Assembly: GCA_002399405.1 (NCBI GenBank)
Contig: DHDP01000002.1
Span: 392,409 to 456,408 of the forward strand
Source of the DNA: Treponema sp. UBA4873
Lineage (GTDB): Bacteria; Spirochaetota; Spirochaetia; Treponematales; Treponemataceae
Direction of reading: 5' to 3'
Length of the DNA: 64,000 nucleotides
Part shown: positions 8,150 to 16,550 of the stretch, piece after piece
How the letters are laid out: each line of letters begins with the position of its first letter
How positions within the stretch are numbered: the first letter of the stretch is position 1
The notes under the pieces: generated by a model
Database searches by the model: none
What the model was told of the DNA's origin: nothing
Seen by the model: only the letters and a program-made list of their open reading frames with translations
Position numbers and translations under genes: made by a program

Positions 8150-10474
8150 ATGAATACAGTCATCGTTCAGCCTCCGCTCGTGCAGCTTAATACCCCTTAT
8201 CCGGCGGGAGCATACCTGTCCGCATTTTTCCGCAGAACGTATGCGGAACGGCATATTCCGGGCGTCGTCGTCTGGTATGATTTGAGCGAGGCGCTGTTTC
8301 ATACTATTTTTTGTAAAGAAGGACTGCGGCGGCTGTTCGAGGCGAGCGGAAACAATGCGCTTTCTCTGGCTGCTGTTGCGGAACAGCGCGGAGACGACAA
8401 TACGGCATTCCAGCTCAGGCGGTACGTGTCCGAAAGCTGTTCGTGGTGCGAATGGATAGACCGTATTACGGCGATTGTATGCGGCGGTGCTGATTTTTCC
8501 GGCCGTGAATTCGTGCATGAATTCGTGCGTTCGGCTCACGTACCGCGCGGAATGCGCATGGAACAATATGTATCAGGGCTGGACAGGGGGCCGACGGCCG
8601 ACGATGCGGAAGTTCTTGCAAGCCTTGCGCTTGCGGACCTTGCCGATTATATTACGGCCGTATACGACGAAAATTTCGAACTTGTCAGGTATGCCGAATC
8701 TATTGCGGTGAGTACGGGAGATTTCGGCAGCGTCGAGAGCGCGCTTCGTTCGCCCGTGCTTACGGCGTTTTATGCGCCGCTTCTTGAAAAGACGTTTGCG
8801 GACGTGAAAGAGCCTGTGCTGTTCTGCATTTCGGTGCCGTTCCCCGGAACTCTGGCGGCGGCGCTTTTTACCGCGCAGTACGTAAAGCTCCGTTACGGCG
8901 GGAACGCAGTCGTCGCGCTCGGCGGCGGGTACGTGAATACTGAACTGCGGAACGTGCATGAACAGCGATTGTTCAAGTATGTCGATTTTATAAGCTACGA
9001 CCGCGGATACGGCAGTTTTCTCGCGCTGCTTGACGCTGCGGGAAATAATCCGGTAAAGGACGTGCTGGACGGCCGCGTTTTTTACAAAGTACGGTATATG
9101 CACGGCGGAAAAATCAGTAATCCGTCAGGGATGGATTCCGGTACATTCTGTTCGGGGAAACATGCGGCTCCGTCGCCCGATACTCATGACGGTGAAATAT
9201 TGAAATATGTGCACGCTGAAAATGAGCTTACGAAGGAGCTTGTTCCCGATTATTCCGACATTGATTTTTCCCGGTATCCGCATCTTGCGGATACGGCCAA
9301 TCCGATGCAGCGTATCTGGAACGACGGCACCTGGATGAAAGTATATCTTGCGTACGGCTGCTACTGGCACCGGTGCGCGTTCTGCGACACGACGCTCGAA
9401 TACGTACGCGGCTACCTGATGACCGACATAGAACGTCTGTATAAAGGTCTTCGCGAACAGGCGCGGAAAGTCGGCGTATACGGCCTGCATTTTGTAGACG
9501 AGGCGTGTCCGCCGTCGGCGCTTCAGCAGTTTGCATTATTAAACTGCCGGAATGACAAATCCCCGCGGTTTACGTACTGGGGAAACATCAGGTTTGAAAA
9601 AACATTCACGCGCGACCTTGCCGATCTGCTCTCGTACGGAGGCATGACCGGAGTATCAGCCGGTATTGAGATAGCGACGGGCAGCGGACTTGCGGCGGTC
9701 AACAAGGGAACCGACATGAAGCACATCGTGGGCGCATGCTGCGCGTTCAAGGAAGCTGGCATACTCGTCCACAGTTATATGATTTACGGCTTCTGGAATC
9801 AGAGCGAACAGGATTTGGTGGATTCGATGGAAACGCTGCGCCAGCTTTTTGCCGCGGAACTGATCGACTCCGCGTTCTGGCATAAGTTTTCGCTTACACT
9901 TCATTCGACCGTGTACCGCGAATGGGAGAAAGGCTTGCATCCTGACCTGCATCCGCAGCCCGGCAGGGAAGATGCGTTTGCGGAAAACGACGTGAGGTTT
10001 CAGGGCGAAAGAAAAAGCGAACGGTATTCGGCCGCATTGAATGCGTCCCTCGAAAGCTGGATGAACGGCGAAAAAATTAATAATCCGGTAACCGGCTGGT
10101 TTACGTTCAGAATGCCCGAACCGTCGGTGAAAAAAAATTTTATTAATTCTCTGATTGCGGAGTATGAAAAAGAACGCGACGAATCGTTTGCGGATATGAA
10201 CGGCGGGCGGTGCGTATGGCTCGGCGGCAAACCAGTCGTGCTTGCTTCCTCCGGAGGAAAGCCGCAGCTGTGCTGGTCCTATATGAGCGATCTGCTGTAT
10301 GCGGATGTCGAAAAATCAGCGGCGCAGAAAATTGCGGATACGCTGTACGACGTCCGTCCGGAAGCGGCCGGGCAGTCTGCGGAAGCCGGTATTGAATGCG
10401 CGGAACTTGCGGCCATTCTGGGCAGAAAACTGTTCACTGAGCTGCGCGGCAGGGGATTGTGCAGTCTGCTCTGA
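8150..10474 (+). CDS. radical SAM protein with B12-binding-like N-terminus
   Basis: A 774-aa protein of unknown substrate. The radical SAM core starts near residue 400: AYGCYWHRCAFCDT gives a C-x4-C-x2-C cluster motif instead of the usual C-x3-C-x2-C, followed by GLHFVDEACPP and SAGIEIATGSG. Residues about 220-295 (CISVPFPGTLAAALFTA, ALGGGYVNTEL, FISYDRGYG) look like the alpha/beta fold that often binds cobalamin in such enzymes, though the DxHxxG motif is not seen. The opening VIVQPPLVQLNTPYPAGAYL is typical of B12-dependent radical SAM proteins. It lies immediately before the cobalamin-riboswitch operon, which fits B12 use. The gene appears to be read from a leaderless mRNA. Confidence 0.82.
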   Translation: MNTVIVQPPLVQLNTPYPAGAYLSAFFRRTYAERHIPGVVVWYDLSEALFHTIFCKEGLRRLFEASGNNALSLAAVAEQRGDDNTAFQLRRYVSESCSWCEWIDRITAIVCGGADFSGREFVHEFVRSAHVPRGMRMEQYVSGLDRGPTADDAEVLASLALADLADYITAVYDENFELVRYAESIAVSTGDFGSVESALRSPVLTAFYAPLLEKTFADVKEPVLFCISVPFPGTLAAALFTAQYVKLRYGGNAVVALGGGYVNTELRNVHEQRLFKYVDFISYDRGYGSFLALLDAAGNNPVKDVLDGRVFYKVRYMHGGKISNPSGMDSGTFCSGKHAAPSPDTHDGEILKYVHAENELTKELVPDYSDIDFSRYPHLADTANPMQRIWNDGTWMKVYLAYGCYWHRCAFCDTTLEYVRGYLMTDIERLYKGLREQARKVGVYGLHFVDEACPPSALQQFALLNCRNDKSPRFTYWGNIRFEKTFTRDLADLLSYGGMTGVSAGIEIATGSGLAAVNKGTDMKHIVGACCAFKEAGILVHSYMIYGFWNQSEQDLVDSMETLRQLFAAELIDSAFWHKFSLTLHSTVYREWEKGLHPDLHPQPGREDAFAENDVRFQGERKSERYSAALNASLESWMNGEKINNPVTGWFTFRMPEPSVKKNFINSLIAEYEKERDESFADMNGGRCVWLGGKPVVLASSGGKPQLCWSYMSDLLYADVEKSAAQKIADTLYDVRPEAAGQSAEAGIECAELAAILGRKLFTELRGRGLCSLL

Positions 10475-10524
10475 TAAAAAAAAGAGAAACTCTTGCCGGA
10501 GATTTGCCCGCATAACAGAAGCGA

Positions 10525-10553
10525 TTGTCTAACGGTAAAAAAGAATGTACAGT
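10525..10553 (+). promoter_or_regulatory. promoter of riboswitch-lipoprotein-btuB operon
   Basis: TTGTCT (10525-10530) and TACAGT (10548-10553) are spaced by 17 nt. The expected start at about 10560 matches the 5' end of the cobalamin aptamer. Confidence 0.6.
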
Positions 10554-10559
10554 ATTTAT

Positions 10560-10741
10560 GTGTATTTCAACGGAAGCAGGTGAAATGCCTGCGCTGGATG
10601 CTTAACTGTATCGGAAGACGACGGCGGCGACCGGGAATGGAATCTTTGGGATTGATTTTCCGGTGACACTCACTGCGGAAGCGGGAAGAGTGCCGCCCTG
10701 TACGAACGTACTTGTTCCGGAGTCAGGAAACTTTGGTACAC
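10560..10741 (+). ncRNA. cobalamin riboswitch aptamer
   Basis: The order of conserved elements matches the cobalamin family. P1 forms from GTGTA (10560-10564) with TACAC (10737-10741). The core strand GGAAGCAGGTGAAATGCCTG lies at about 10572-10591, and AACTGTA (the RACUGUA box) at about 10604. CACTGCGGAAGCGGGAAG follows at about 10671, and GTCAGGAAAC closes the core at about 10722. Downstream, 10783-10796 (CTCCCG/CGGGAG) and the SD at 10835-10838 may form the expression platform. No U-tract terminator is seen, so control of translation is more likely than termination. Confidence 0.87.
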
Positions 10742-10846
10742 GCTGAAACCGGCTGCATCAAAAGGGGCGGGCAGTTTCATGTCTCCCGTACGGGAGGCAA
10801 ACCGTTTATTTGGGAACTCAGCACTCGGGTTTCCGGAGAACACATC
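10742..10846 (+). promoter_or_regulatory. riboswitch expression platform
   Basis: This leader between aptamer and lipoprotein start holds a perfect hairpin CTCCCG-TA-CGGGAG (10783-10796) and possible pairing of GAAAC/CTGC (10744 onward) with GCAGTTTC (about 10771-10778). The ribosome-binding site GGAG (10835-10838) precedes the ATG by 8 nt. The exact switch mechanism cannot be read by eye. Confidence 0.45.
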
Positions 10847-11389
10847 ATGTTCACATCTATTTTTTCCCACAAACGTGCAGGCAGAGCTGTGTCTGCGTTC
10901 ATGGTGCTGCTTGGGGCAGCGTTCGTATTCGGCACTTTGTCGTGCAAACAGGCGACGGATTCTGAGACGGTAAAAGAAACAACCGTTATTGTTGTTGAAC
11001 CGGTAACAAGCAGCGATAGCTTTATCGGTACGTGGACTTCAAGTTACAATGATTCTTACGCCATTACATCATCGTCTGTTATCTATTATGACGGAGGATA
11101 CAATTACGACTGGGTAGGTACTCCGGTCGGAAAATATGAAACGAGCAGTACTTCCGGATATATATATGTAGAATACACTTCAGTCGGCAGCGCAATGGAT
11201 TCGTCGCTTGTAGGGACGTATATAGCTGTTTCCTATAAAAGTCTGAGCGCATCGACATCCGCACAGATGGCCACTGCGTATAAATCGGACGGTGCGGACA
11301 GTGAAAGCACGCTTTCAGCGGCCGTGACGGAATTTACTATAGACAACGGCTATTATTCCTATTACGGATCGTACTCATATTCGGAATAA
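10847..11389 (+). CDS. lipoprotein of the cobalamin-uptake operon
   Basis: A 180-aa protein with a Lys/Arg-rich N-terminus, a hydrophobic signal (about 13-31) and a loose spirochaetal lipobox ending GTLSC at Cys32 or so. The mature part is Ser/Thr/Tyr-rich, has almost no charged clusters and begins with FIGTWTSSY, a GTW start recalling small lipocalin-like beta-barrels. I do not recognise the family. It sits between a cobalamin riboswitch and a BtuB-like receptor with which it overlaps (TAATG), so it may bind cobalamin at the cell surface and pass it to the receptor; that role is inference. The ATG at 10847 is chosen for its GGAG and signal peptide. Confidence 0.72.
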   Translation: MFTSIFSHKRAGRAVSAFMVLLGAAFVFGTLSCKQATDSETVKETTVIVVEPVTSSDSFIGTWTSSYNDSYAITSSSVIYYDGGYNYDWVGTPVGKYETSSTSGYIYVEYTSVGSAMDSSLVGTYIAVSYKSLSASTSAQMATAYKSDGADSESTLSAAVTEFTIDNGYYSYYGSYSYSE

Positions 11390-13302
11390 TGACTTTCATG
11401 AAACATTGTATTTTTTCTGCGGCATTACTGATTTTTCTGCTGTGTCCGCCTTTTTTCGCGGAGGACACGGCAGAGCAGCATGATGCGGCGGATACTTCCG
11501 AAGATGCTTCTGATTCCGCAGGCGTGACTGTTCTCCCGCATTTGTATACATACATCGACGCGCCTGTTGCGGAACAGCGCATCGTATATACGCACGACGA
11601 TATTGAAAAACTGCACGTCGCGAGCGTACCGAAGCTGATTGAATCGGCGGGTATACAGACGCTGTCGTACGGGGCGTACGGAAATCAGTCTGCGCCCTCC
11701 ATCCGCGGGTTTACGGGCAGTACTGTAAAGGTCGTCATAGACGGCGTGTGCGTGAATTCCGCACAGAACGGTACATTCGATTTTACGTCGCTCAATCCCG
11801 ACGACATAGAAAGAATCGAAATCGTGCGGGGCGGATTTACGGAGGACGTTTCGGGTGAAGGTGCGGCAGGCGGCGTCGTGTATATTACGACGAAGAAACA
11901 GACTCTGGGAAATAATTTTTCCGCGGATATTTCCGCAAAAACGTACTTCAGTGCGGCGACGCCGCTCGATACCGTTTCGGCTGCGTTCGGATACAGCGGG
12001 CAGTTCGGTGAAAACACGTTTTTTAAAACGAACCTCAAAGGAACGTTCGCCCGGAACGCTTTTCCCTTTACGGCATACGACGACTCCATAAAATACCGCA
12101 AAAACAATCAGGTGACGGACGGCGCGACAGACTCACAGCTTACTCATTTTTTCGGAAACGGGAACAGCTGGTATGTCGGCGACACTACATACGACGGATA
12201 CAAGCATATCCCCGGTACGGAAACGTCGACGACGCCCGGCATACAGCAGGATTACAATAACAGACTTGCCGCGGGGTTTTCGCTCCCGGCGGTGCTGAAT
12301 CAGTTTAAAATCGACGGAACGGTTTCGTGGCAGTCGAACAATCAGCTGTACGACGAAACTTCCGAATCGAGCACGCATCTGCTGAATACTGTTTCGTATA
12401 CAGGAATGGCGCAGTGGTACGGGAGCAGCGGGATAAAGCAGTCGCTCGGGACTGCAGTGAACGTTTCGTTCCTCGATTCAACGAACGACGGCACACACAG
12501 CCTTGCTTCCGGATACGTGAAAGAGACGACGAAACTGTATGCCGGCAGCGTGTTTTCAGCCAGCATTCCCGTCGCGCTGTCGTTTTCGGGAGAGAATATC
12601 GCAGTCGTACCGAAGCTCGGACTGCGTGCCGATTTGCAGCGCGTGACATTTGTGCTCGACGGGTACCGCATGTCTCTTTTTCCCGACATGAATCAGCTGT
12701 ACTGGAAAGATTCGGGCTATGCGTCCGGGAATCCCGATTTAAAGCCCGAGGACGGGTGGGGCGGAGAAGCGGCGTGCAGCGTACACGACGTATTCATGCC
12801 GTTTTCCGTAAGCGTGTTCAGCAATTATTATTTTAACAAAATCCAGTGGCAGAGCACCGGCGGAAAATGGAAGCCGGTGAACGTCGCGTCTGCGTTTTAC
12901 ATCGGATGCGACGTGAATGCCGCGGTTACGCTCTTTTCCCGCGTCACGCTGAAAGGCAGCTGGGAATGGCTGTACAACAGGCTGCTTGCGGAAGGCTCCA
13001 CGTACGGCAACATGATTATGTATACGCCCGACAACGTTGGAGCGTTTTCCGCGACGTACGACGGGAATCCCGTAACGGTGACGGTCGAGGTAAATTATGT
13101 CGGAAGACGGTATACTGACAACAGCAATTTGTTTTATCTTGAGCCGTACGTGCTGCTGAACGCGGTCGTTTCAGTTCAGGCGGGAAAATATTTCTCGCCG
13201 TACATACGGGCGGACAACATCCTCGACACCGACTACGAGTCGGTACCCGACTATCCCATGCCGGGAATATCGCTGGAATGCGGCGTAAAGGCGAAATGGT
13301 AG
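11389..13302 (+). CDS. btuB: TonB-dependent cobalamin receptor, BtuB-like
   Basis: This 637-aa outer-membrane receptor has a signal peptide (MKHCIFSAALLIFLLCPPFF, from the second Met) and a plug domain of about 55-170 (SAPSIRGFTGSTVKVVIDGV, NPDDIERIEIVRGG, GGVVYITTKK). A beta-barrel follows, ending in the YIRADNILDTDYESVPDYPMPG motif and a final aromatic residue. The ATG at 11389 overlaps the lipoprotein stop (TAATG); ATG 11398 is an alternative start and neither has a clear ribosome-binding site, so translation is probably coupled. Control by the cobalamin riboswitch upstream supports vitamin B12 or another corrinoid as substrate. No btuCDF genes lie in the window. Confidence 0.9.
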   Translation: MTFMKHCIFSAALLIFLLCPPFFAEDTAEQHDAADTSEDASDSAGVTVLPHLYTYIDAPVAEQRIVYTHDDIEKLHVASVPKLIESAGIQTLSYGAYGNQSAPSIRGFTGSTVKVVIDGVCVNSAQNGTFDFTSLNPDDIERIEIVRGGFTEDVSGEGAAGGVVYITTKKQTLGNNFSADISAKTYFSAATPLDTVSAAFGYSGQFGENTFFKTNLKGTFARNAFPFTAYDDSIKYRKNNQVTDGATDSQLTHFFGNGNSWYVGDTTYDGYKHIPGTETSTTPGIQQDYNNRLAAGFSLPAVLNQFKIDGTVSWQSNNQLYDETSESSTHLLNTVSYTGMAQWYGSSGIKQSLGTAVNVSFLDSTNDGTHSLASGYVKETTKLYAGSVFSASIPVALSFSGENIAVVPKLGLRADLQRVTFVLDGYRMSLFPDMNQLYWKDSGYASGNPDLKPEDGWGGEAACSVHDVFMPFSVSVFSNYYFNKIQWQSTGGKWKPVNVASAFYIGCDVNAAVTLFSRVTLKGSWEWLYNRLLAEGSTYGNMIMYTPDNVGAFSATYDGNPVTVTVEVNYVGRRYTDNSNLFYLEPYVLLNAVVSVQAGKYFSPYIRADNILDTDYESVPDYPMPGISLECGVKAKW

Positions 13303-13310
13303 GAAATCAT

Positions 13311-13718
13311 ATGGCGGAAAAGTCGGAAATTAAACTTGTAATCGCAATCCGGCGCGACCTGCACATGACGCGCGGCAAGGAAATCGCCCAGGCATGCCAC
13401 GCGGTCGTCGGGTCGCTGCTCTCCCGGAGCGGATACACGTACGATGCGGAAAAGGACGAACTGAATCACGTAAAAACGGATAAGGACACGCTTGCATGGC
13501 TCGAAGGCGGAGAGGCAAAAATCTGCGTCAAAGTGGATTCGGAACAGGCGCTGTACGACCTGGAACGGAAGGCTGGGGAAGCGGGCATACGCAGCTGCCT
13601 TATCGTGGACGACGGGTTCACGATGTTTCACGGCGTAAAGACTCCCACATGCATCGCGCTCGGGCCGGCACCGGCGGACGGAATCGATTCTATAACGGGC
13701 GGACTGCCGCTGTATTGA
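13311..13718 (+). CDS. pth2: peptidyl-tRNA hydrolase 2 (archaeal/eukaryotic type)
   Basis: A 135-aa protein of the Pth2 family, which releases peptides from peptidyl-tRNA. The signature runs VIAIRRDLHMTRGKEIAQAC, the conserved QACHA box, KICVKVDSEQALYDLE, then LIVDDGFTMF with the conserved Asp, and a CIALGPAPADGIDSITGGLPLY end. Pth2 is the usual enzyme of archaea and eukaryotes, and most bacteria use the unrelated Pth1. The start at 13311 has AGGA 6 nt before it; an earlier in-frame ATG overlaps btuB. Whether a Pth1 gene exists elsewhere in the genome cannot be seen here. Confidence 0.85.
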   Translation: MAEKSEIKLVIAIRRDLHMTRGKEIAQACHAVVGSLLSRSGYTYDAEKDELNHVKTDKDTLAWLEGGEAKICVKVDSEQALYDLERKAGEAGIRSCLIVDDGFTMFHGVKTPTCIALGPAPADGIDSITGGLPLY

Positions 13719-13740
13719 ATTGGCAGCGGGATTTCTGTTA

Positions 13741-13769
13741 TTGAATAAAGGCCGATAAAAAGATATTAT
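13741..13769 (+). promoter_or_regulatory. promoter of 13776 gene, leaderless layout
   Basis: TTGAAT (13741-13746) and TATTAT (13764-13769) are spaced by 17 nt. The expected transcription start is the ATG at 13776 itself, and there is no Shine-Dalgarno. Confidence 0.65.
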
Positions 13770-13775
13770 CACGGT

Positions 13776-14321
13776 ATGGGACAGGGAAAAGAAACGGACG
13801 CTCTTGTAGAAGAATTTATCGATAAAAAAACTATCAAAGCACTCACCACGTTTATTGAATCGGGTAATGAAGCTGATTTTTCCGGAGCTGCGGATATAAT
13901 CGCGGAAGCCTTCGGTTCCGATGCCGGAACCTTTTCGCAGGAAAACGCAGCTGCCGACAGGAAGCTCATAATAAGTTTTAAAAACAACCTTACGCTGCTT
14001 ATTCAGAAGACATGGGTGGAAAAAACTGATGTTGAATTGAAAGAGCAGGTTTTGTATCAGCTTGAACAGTTCCGTTCCGACGGAAGAACTACGTGGAAAA
14101 GTTCGTATAAACCGTTTCTGGAAATCCTGTATAACGCGGTGTACCTTATGTTCGGCCAGCAGGTTGAGACTGAGGATTTCGGCGAATACGCGCTGCGCAT
14201 AGATCCGGAATTCGGAATATTCTGGTGGTATGTGAAGAATCTTCCGCAGGACGCAGACTGGCCTGAGGAAAAATGCCGTAATGCGATTTTGCTCGGGATG
14301 TATTTCCTCGCAAATTATTAA
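13776..14321 (+). CDS. conserved-looking protein of unknown function
   Basis: A 181-aa, mostly helical and acidic soluble protein. It has no signal peptide, membrane segment or motif that I recognise. Features are an N-terminal acidic helix region (EEFIDKKTIKALTTFIE), a central amphipathic helix (VELKEQVLYQLEQFR) and an aromatic C-terminus (FGIFWWYVKNLPQDADWPEE). It stands alone between pth2 and proA, has its own leaderless-type promoter, and ends 8 bp before a terminator. No function can be assigned. Confidence 0.75.
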   Translation: MGQGKETDALVEEFIDKKTIKALTTFIESGNEADFSGAADIIAEAFGSDAGTFSQENAAADRKLIISFKNNLTLLIQKTWVEKTDVELKEQVLYQLEQFRSDGRTTWKSSYKPFLEILYNAVYLMFGQQVETEDFGEYALRIDPEFGIFWWYVKNLPQDADWPEEKCRNAILLGMYFLANY

Positions 14322-14328
14322 TCCGACG

Positions 14329-14359
14329 GCCGGGACTGATTGTTTCCCGGCTTTTTTTT
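14329..14359 (+). terminator. terminator before proA
   Basis: GCCGGGA (14329-14335) pairs with TCCCGGC (14345-14351) and is followed by eight T (14352-14359). It lies only 13 bp before the proA start, so proA may be transcribed by read-through or could be controlled by attenuation. Confidence 0.85.
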
Positions 14360-14372
14360 GAGGTGCATGCAT

Positions 14373-15680
14373 ATGGATTTTGAAGGTATATGCGCGGATC
14401 TTCGTGCCGGGGCTGAAAAACTCTCTCAGCAGACGGCTGCTCAGAAAAACAGGGCGCTTGAAGCCGTTGCCGCATCCATCGGCAGCAGCAGAAATATTCT
14501 TCTTGCCGCAAATGCCCGCGACGTTGAGCGGGCAGAGGCGAACGGCATGCAGGCGGCTCTCGTCGAACGGCTTTCACTTGATGAGAAGAAAATCGACGGC
14601 ATACTGGACAGCATGCGTGTCGTGATAAACCAGGAAGATCCCGTCGGAGAGGAAACTGCCGGCTGGACTGCGCCCAACGGCATGCAGATCAGGCAGGTAC
14701 GCGTACCGCTCGGTGTTGTCGCAATCATTTACGAATCACGGCCGAACGTCACTGTCGACGCGTTCTGTCTTGCATATAAAAGCGGCAACGCTATTTTACT
14801 GCGCGGCTCGTCGTCTGCGCTTGAGTCGAACAAAGCGCTTGTAAAATGTATAAAAGAGGGACTGCATGCGGCCGGTTCCTCCGGCGTTCCGGGCGCGATC
14901 GAGCTTTCGGAAAGTACCGGTCACGAGGACGTGCAGCAGATACTGACGGCTGTCGGTAAAATCGATGTGGTGATTCCGCGCGGCGGGAAAAAGCTGATTC
15001 AGACCGTCGTTCAGAATGCGCGCGTGCCGGTAATCGAAACAGGCAGCGGCGTGTGTCATCTGTACGTCGACGATGCTGCGGATTTGCAGATGGCGGTCGT
15101 CATTGCGGAGAACGCGAAAATCCAGCGGCCGGGAGCGTGCAACGCGGTCGAGTGCATTCTTGTTAATAAAAGAATCGCGAGCGACTTCCTGCCGATGCTT
15201 GAAAAGAAATTTGCGGGTCGCGTCCAGATGCGTGCCGACGAAATATGCCTGCCGGTACTCAAAGCCGCCGCGGAGAAGGATTCCGCGTCGGCTGCTGTGC
15301 AGGACGGCGGTAAGTACGGACAGGACTGCGTCGTGCCGGCGGAAACGGGAGATTACGGATATGAATTTCTCGATTATATCTGCTCCGTGCACGCCGTCGG
15401 TTCCGTTGACGAGGCGGTTGCCTTTATCAACGCGCACAATACGAAGCATTCGGAATGCATAGTGACGAACGACCGTGCTCATGCCCGGCAGTTCCAGACG
15501 CAGGTGGACGCAGCGTGCGTGTATGTGAACAGTTCGACCCGCTTTACTGACGGCGGCGAATTCGGCTTCGGCGCGGAACTCGGAATCAGCACGCAGAAAC
15601 TGCACGCGCGCGGACCGATGGGAATAAAGGCATTGACGACCACAAAATATTTAATCGACGGTGAAGGACAGATAAGGTGA
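14373..15680 (+). CDS. proA: gamma-glutamyl phosphate reductase
   Basis: A 435-aa NADPH-dependent enzyme reducing gamma-glutamyl phosphate to glutamate semialdehyde in proline synthesis. It has the aldehyde-dehydrogenase fold: VPLGVVAIIYESRPNVT (about 112), LRGSSSALESNKAL, the catalytic Cys in RPGACNAVE (about 250), and the end GFGAELGISTQKLHARGPMG. The ATG at 14373 has AGGTG 7 nt upstream; the ATG at 14367 is too close to it. It overlaps proB by 4 nt and begins a proA-proB-proC operon, an order reversed for A and B relative to E. coli. Confidence 0.95.
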   Translation: MDFEGICADLRAGAEKLSQQTAAQKNRALEAVAASIGSSRNILLAANARDVERAEANGMQAALVERLSLDEKKIDGILDSMRVVINQEDPVGEETAGWTAPNGMQIRQVRVPLGVVAIIYESRPNVTVDAFCLAYKSGNAILLRGSSSALESNKALVKCIKEGLHAAGSSGVPGAIELSESTGHEDVQQILTAVGKIDVVIPRGGKKLIQTVVQNARVPVIETGSGVCHLYVDDAADLQMAVVIAENAKIQRPGACNAVECILVNKRIASDFLPMLEKKFAGRVQMRADEICLPVLKAAAEKDSASAAVQDGGKYGQDCVVPAETGDYGYEFLDYICSVHAVGSVDEAVAFINAHNTKHSECIVTNDRAHARQFQTQVDAACVYVNSSTRFTDGGEFGFGAELGISTQKLHARGPMGIKALTTTKYLIDGEGQIR

Positions 15681-16531
15681 GCACAGAAATCTCCGAGACG
15701 AACAGCATAAACATTGCGAAAATCATCAAACAGTCGCGTAAAATAGTTATTAAAATCGGCAGCAATACGCTTGCAAAGGAAGACGGAACCCCGAATATCG
15801 AGTTTATGAAAAATTTTGCACGTCAATGCAAAACGCTCGTTGATCAGGGGAAGCAAATCGTTCTTGTTTCTTCGGGTGCGCAGATAAGCGGTCTTGCGAC
15901 AATCAAAGGCTGGGCGCGCAAACGCGACGTTCATTACAGGCAGGCGCTCTGCGCAATCGGACAGGTTGAGCTTATGAATCAGTGGCGCACGGCTTTCGGC
16001 GGGCAGAGTCTGCACATCGGTCAGCTTCTTCTGACGAAAGAGGATTTTGAGGACGACCACCGTACGCTCAACATGCGCAACACGATTTTTACGCTTGTCG
16101 ACGAAGGGGTCGTGCCGATTATAAACGAGAACGATTCCGTATCGTTCGACGAAATCCGTATTGGCGACAACGACAATCTGAGCGCGCTTACGGCCGTTCT
16201 GTGGAGCGCTGATTTATTAATTTTGTTCAGCGACATAGATGGCGTGTACACGGATAATCCGAAAACGAACAAAGATGCAAAGCTCGTCGAAACAGTCACC
16301 GACATAAAGGCGCTGCGGGGGGCGATTACGATAGGCGGCGCAAATTCGTTCGGCACGGGCGGCATTGAAACGAAGCTGGAGGCCGCGGAATGTTCGACGT
16401 CGTACGGCATTCCGCTTCTGCTCGCGAACGGATCGACTGAGGACGTGCTTGAAAACCTTGCTGCGGGAAAAGCCCACGGCACGCTGTTTCTGGCGGACGA
16501 ACAGAAGCTGATTCAGGATATCAGGAAATAA
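15677..16531 (+). CDS. proB: glutamate 5-kinase without PUA domain
   Basis: A 284-aa amino-acid kinase that phosphorylates glutamate, the first and usually proline-inhibited step of proline synthesis. It has IVIKIGSNTLAKEDG (about 25), VLVSSGAQISG, INENDSVSFDEIRIGDNDNLSA (glutamate and Mg site) and LFSDIDGVYTDNPKTN. It ends after the kinase domain, so it lacks the C-terminal PUA domain of the 367-aa E. coli enzyme. It starts at a GTG overlapping the proA stop by 4 nt (GTGA), giving translational coupling. Confidence 0.95.
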   Translation: MSTEISETNSINIAKIIKQSRKIVIKIGSNTLAKEDGTPNIEFMKNFARQCKTLVDQGKQIVLVSSGAQISGLATIKGWARKRDVHYRQALCAIGQVELMNQWRTAFGGQSLHIGQLLLTKEDFEDDHRTLNMRNTIFTLVDEGVVPIINENDSVSFDEIRIGDNDNLSALTAVLWSADLLILFSDIDGVYTDNPKTNKDAKLVETVTDIKALRGAITIGGANSFGTGGIETKLEAAECSTSYGIPLLLANGSTEDVLENLAAGKAHGTLFLADEQKLIQDIRK

Positions 16532-16550
16532 AAGACCGGGGGCGGCATAT

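Noticed and set aside
15677..16531. proB as a truncated gene because the PUA domain is missing
   Set aside because: The kinase domain is complete and the next gene follows in a tight operon; short ProB proteins without PUA are common.
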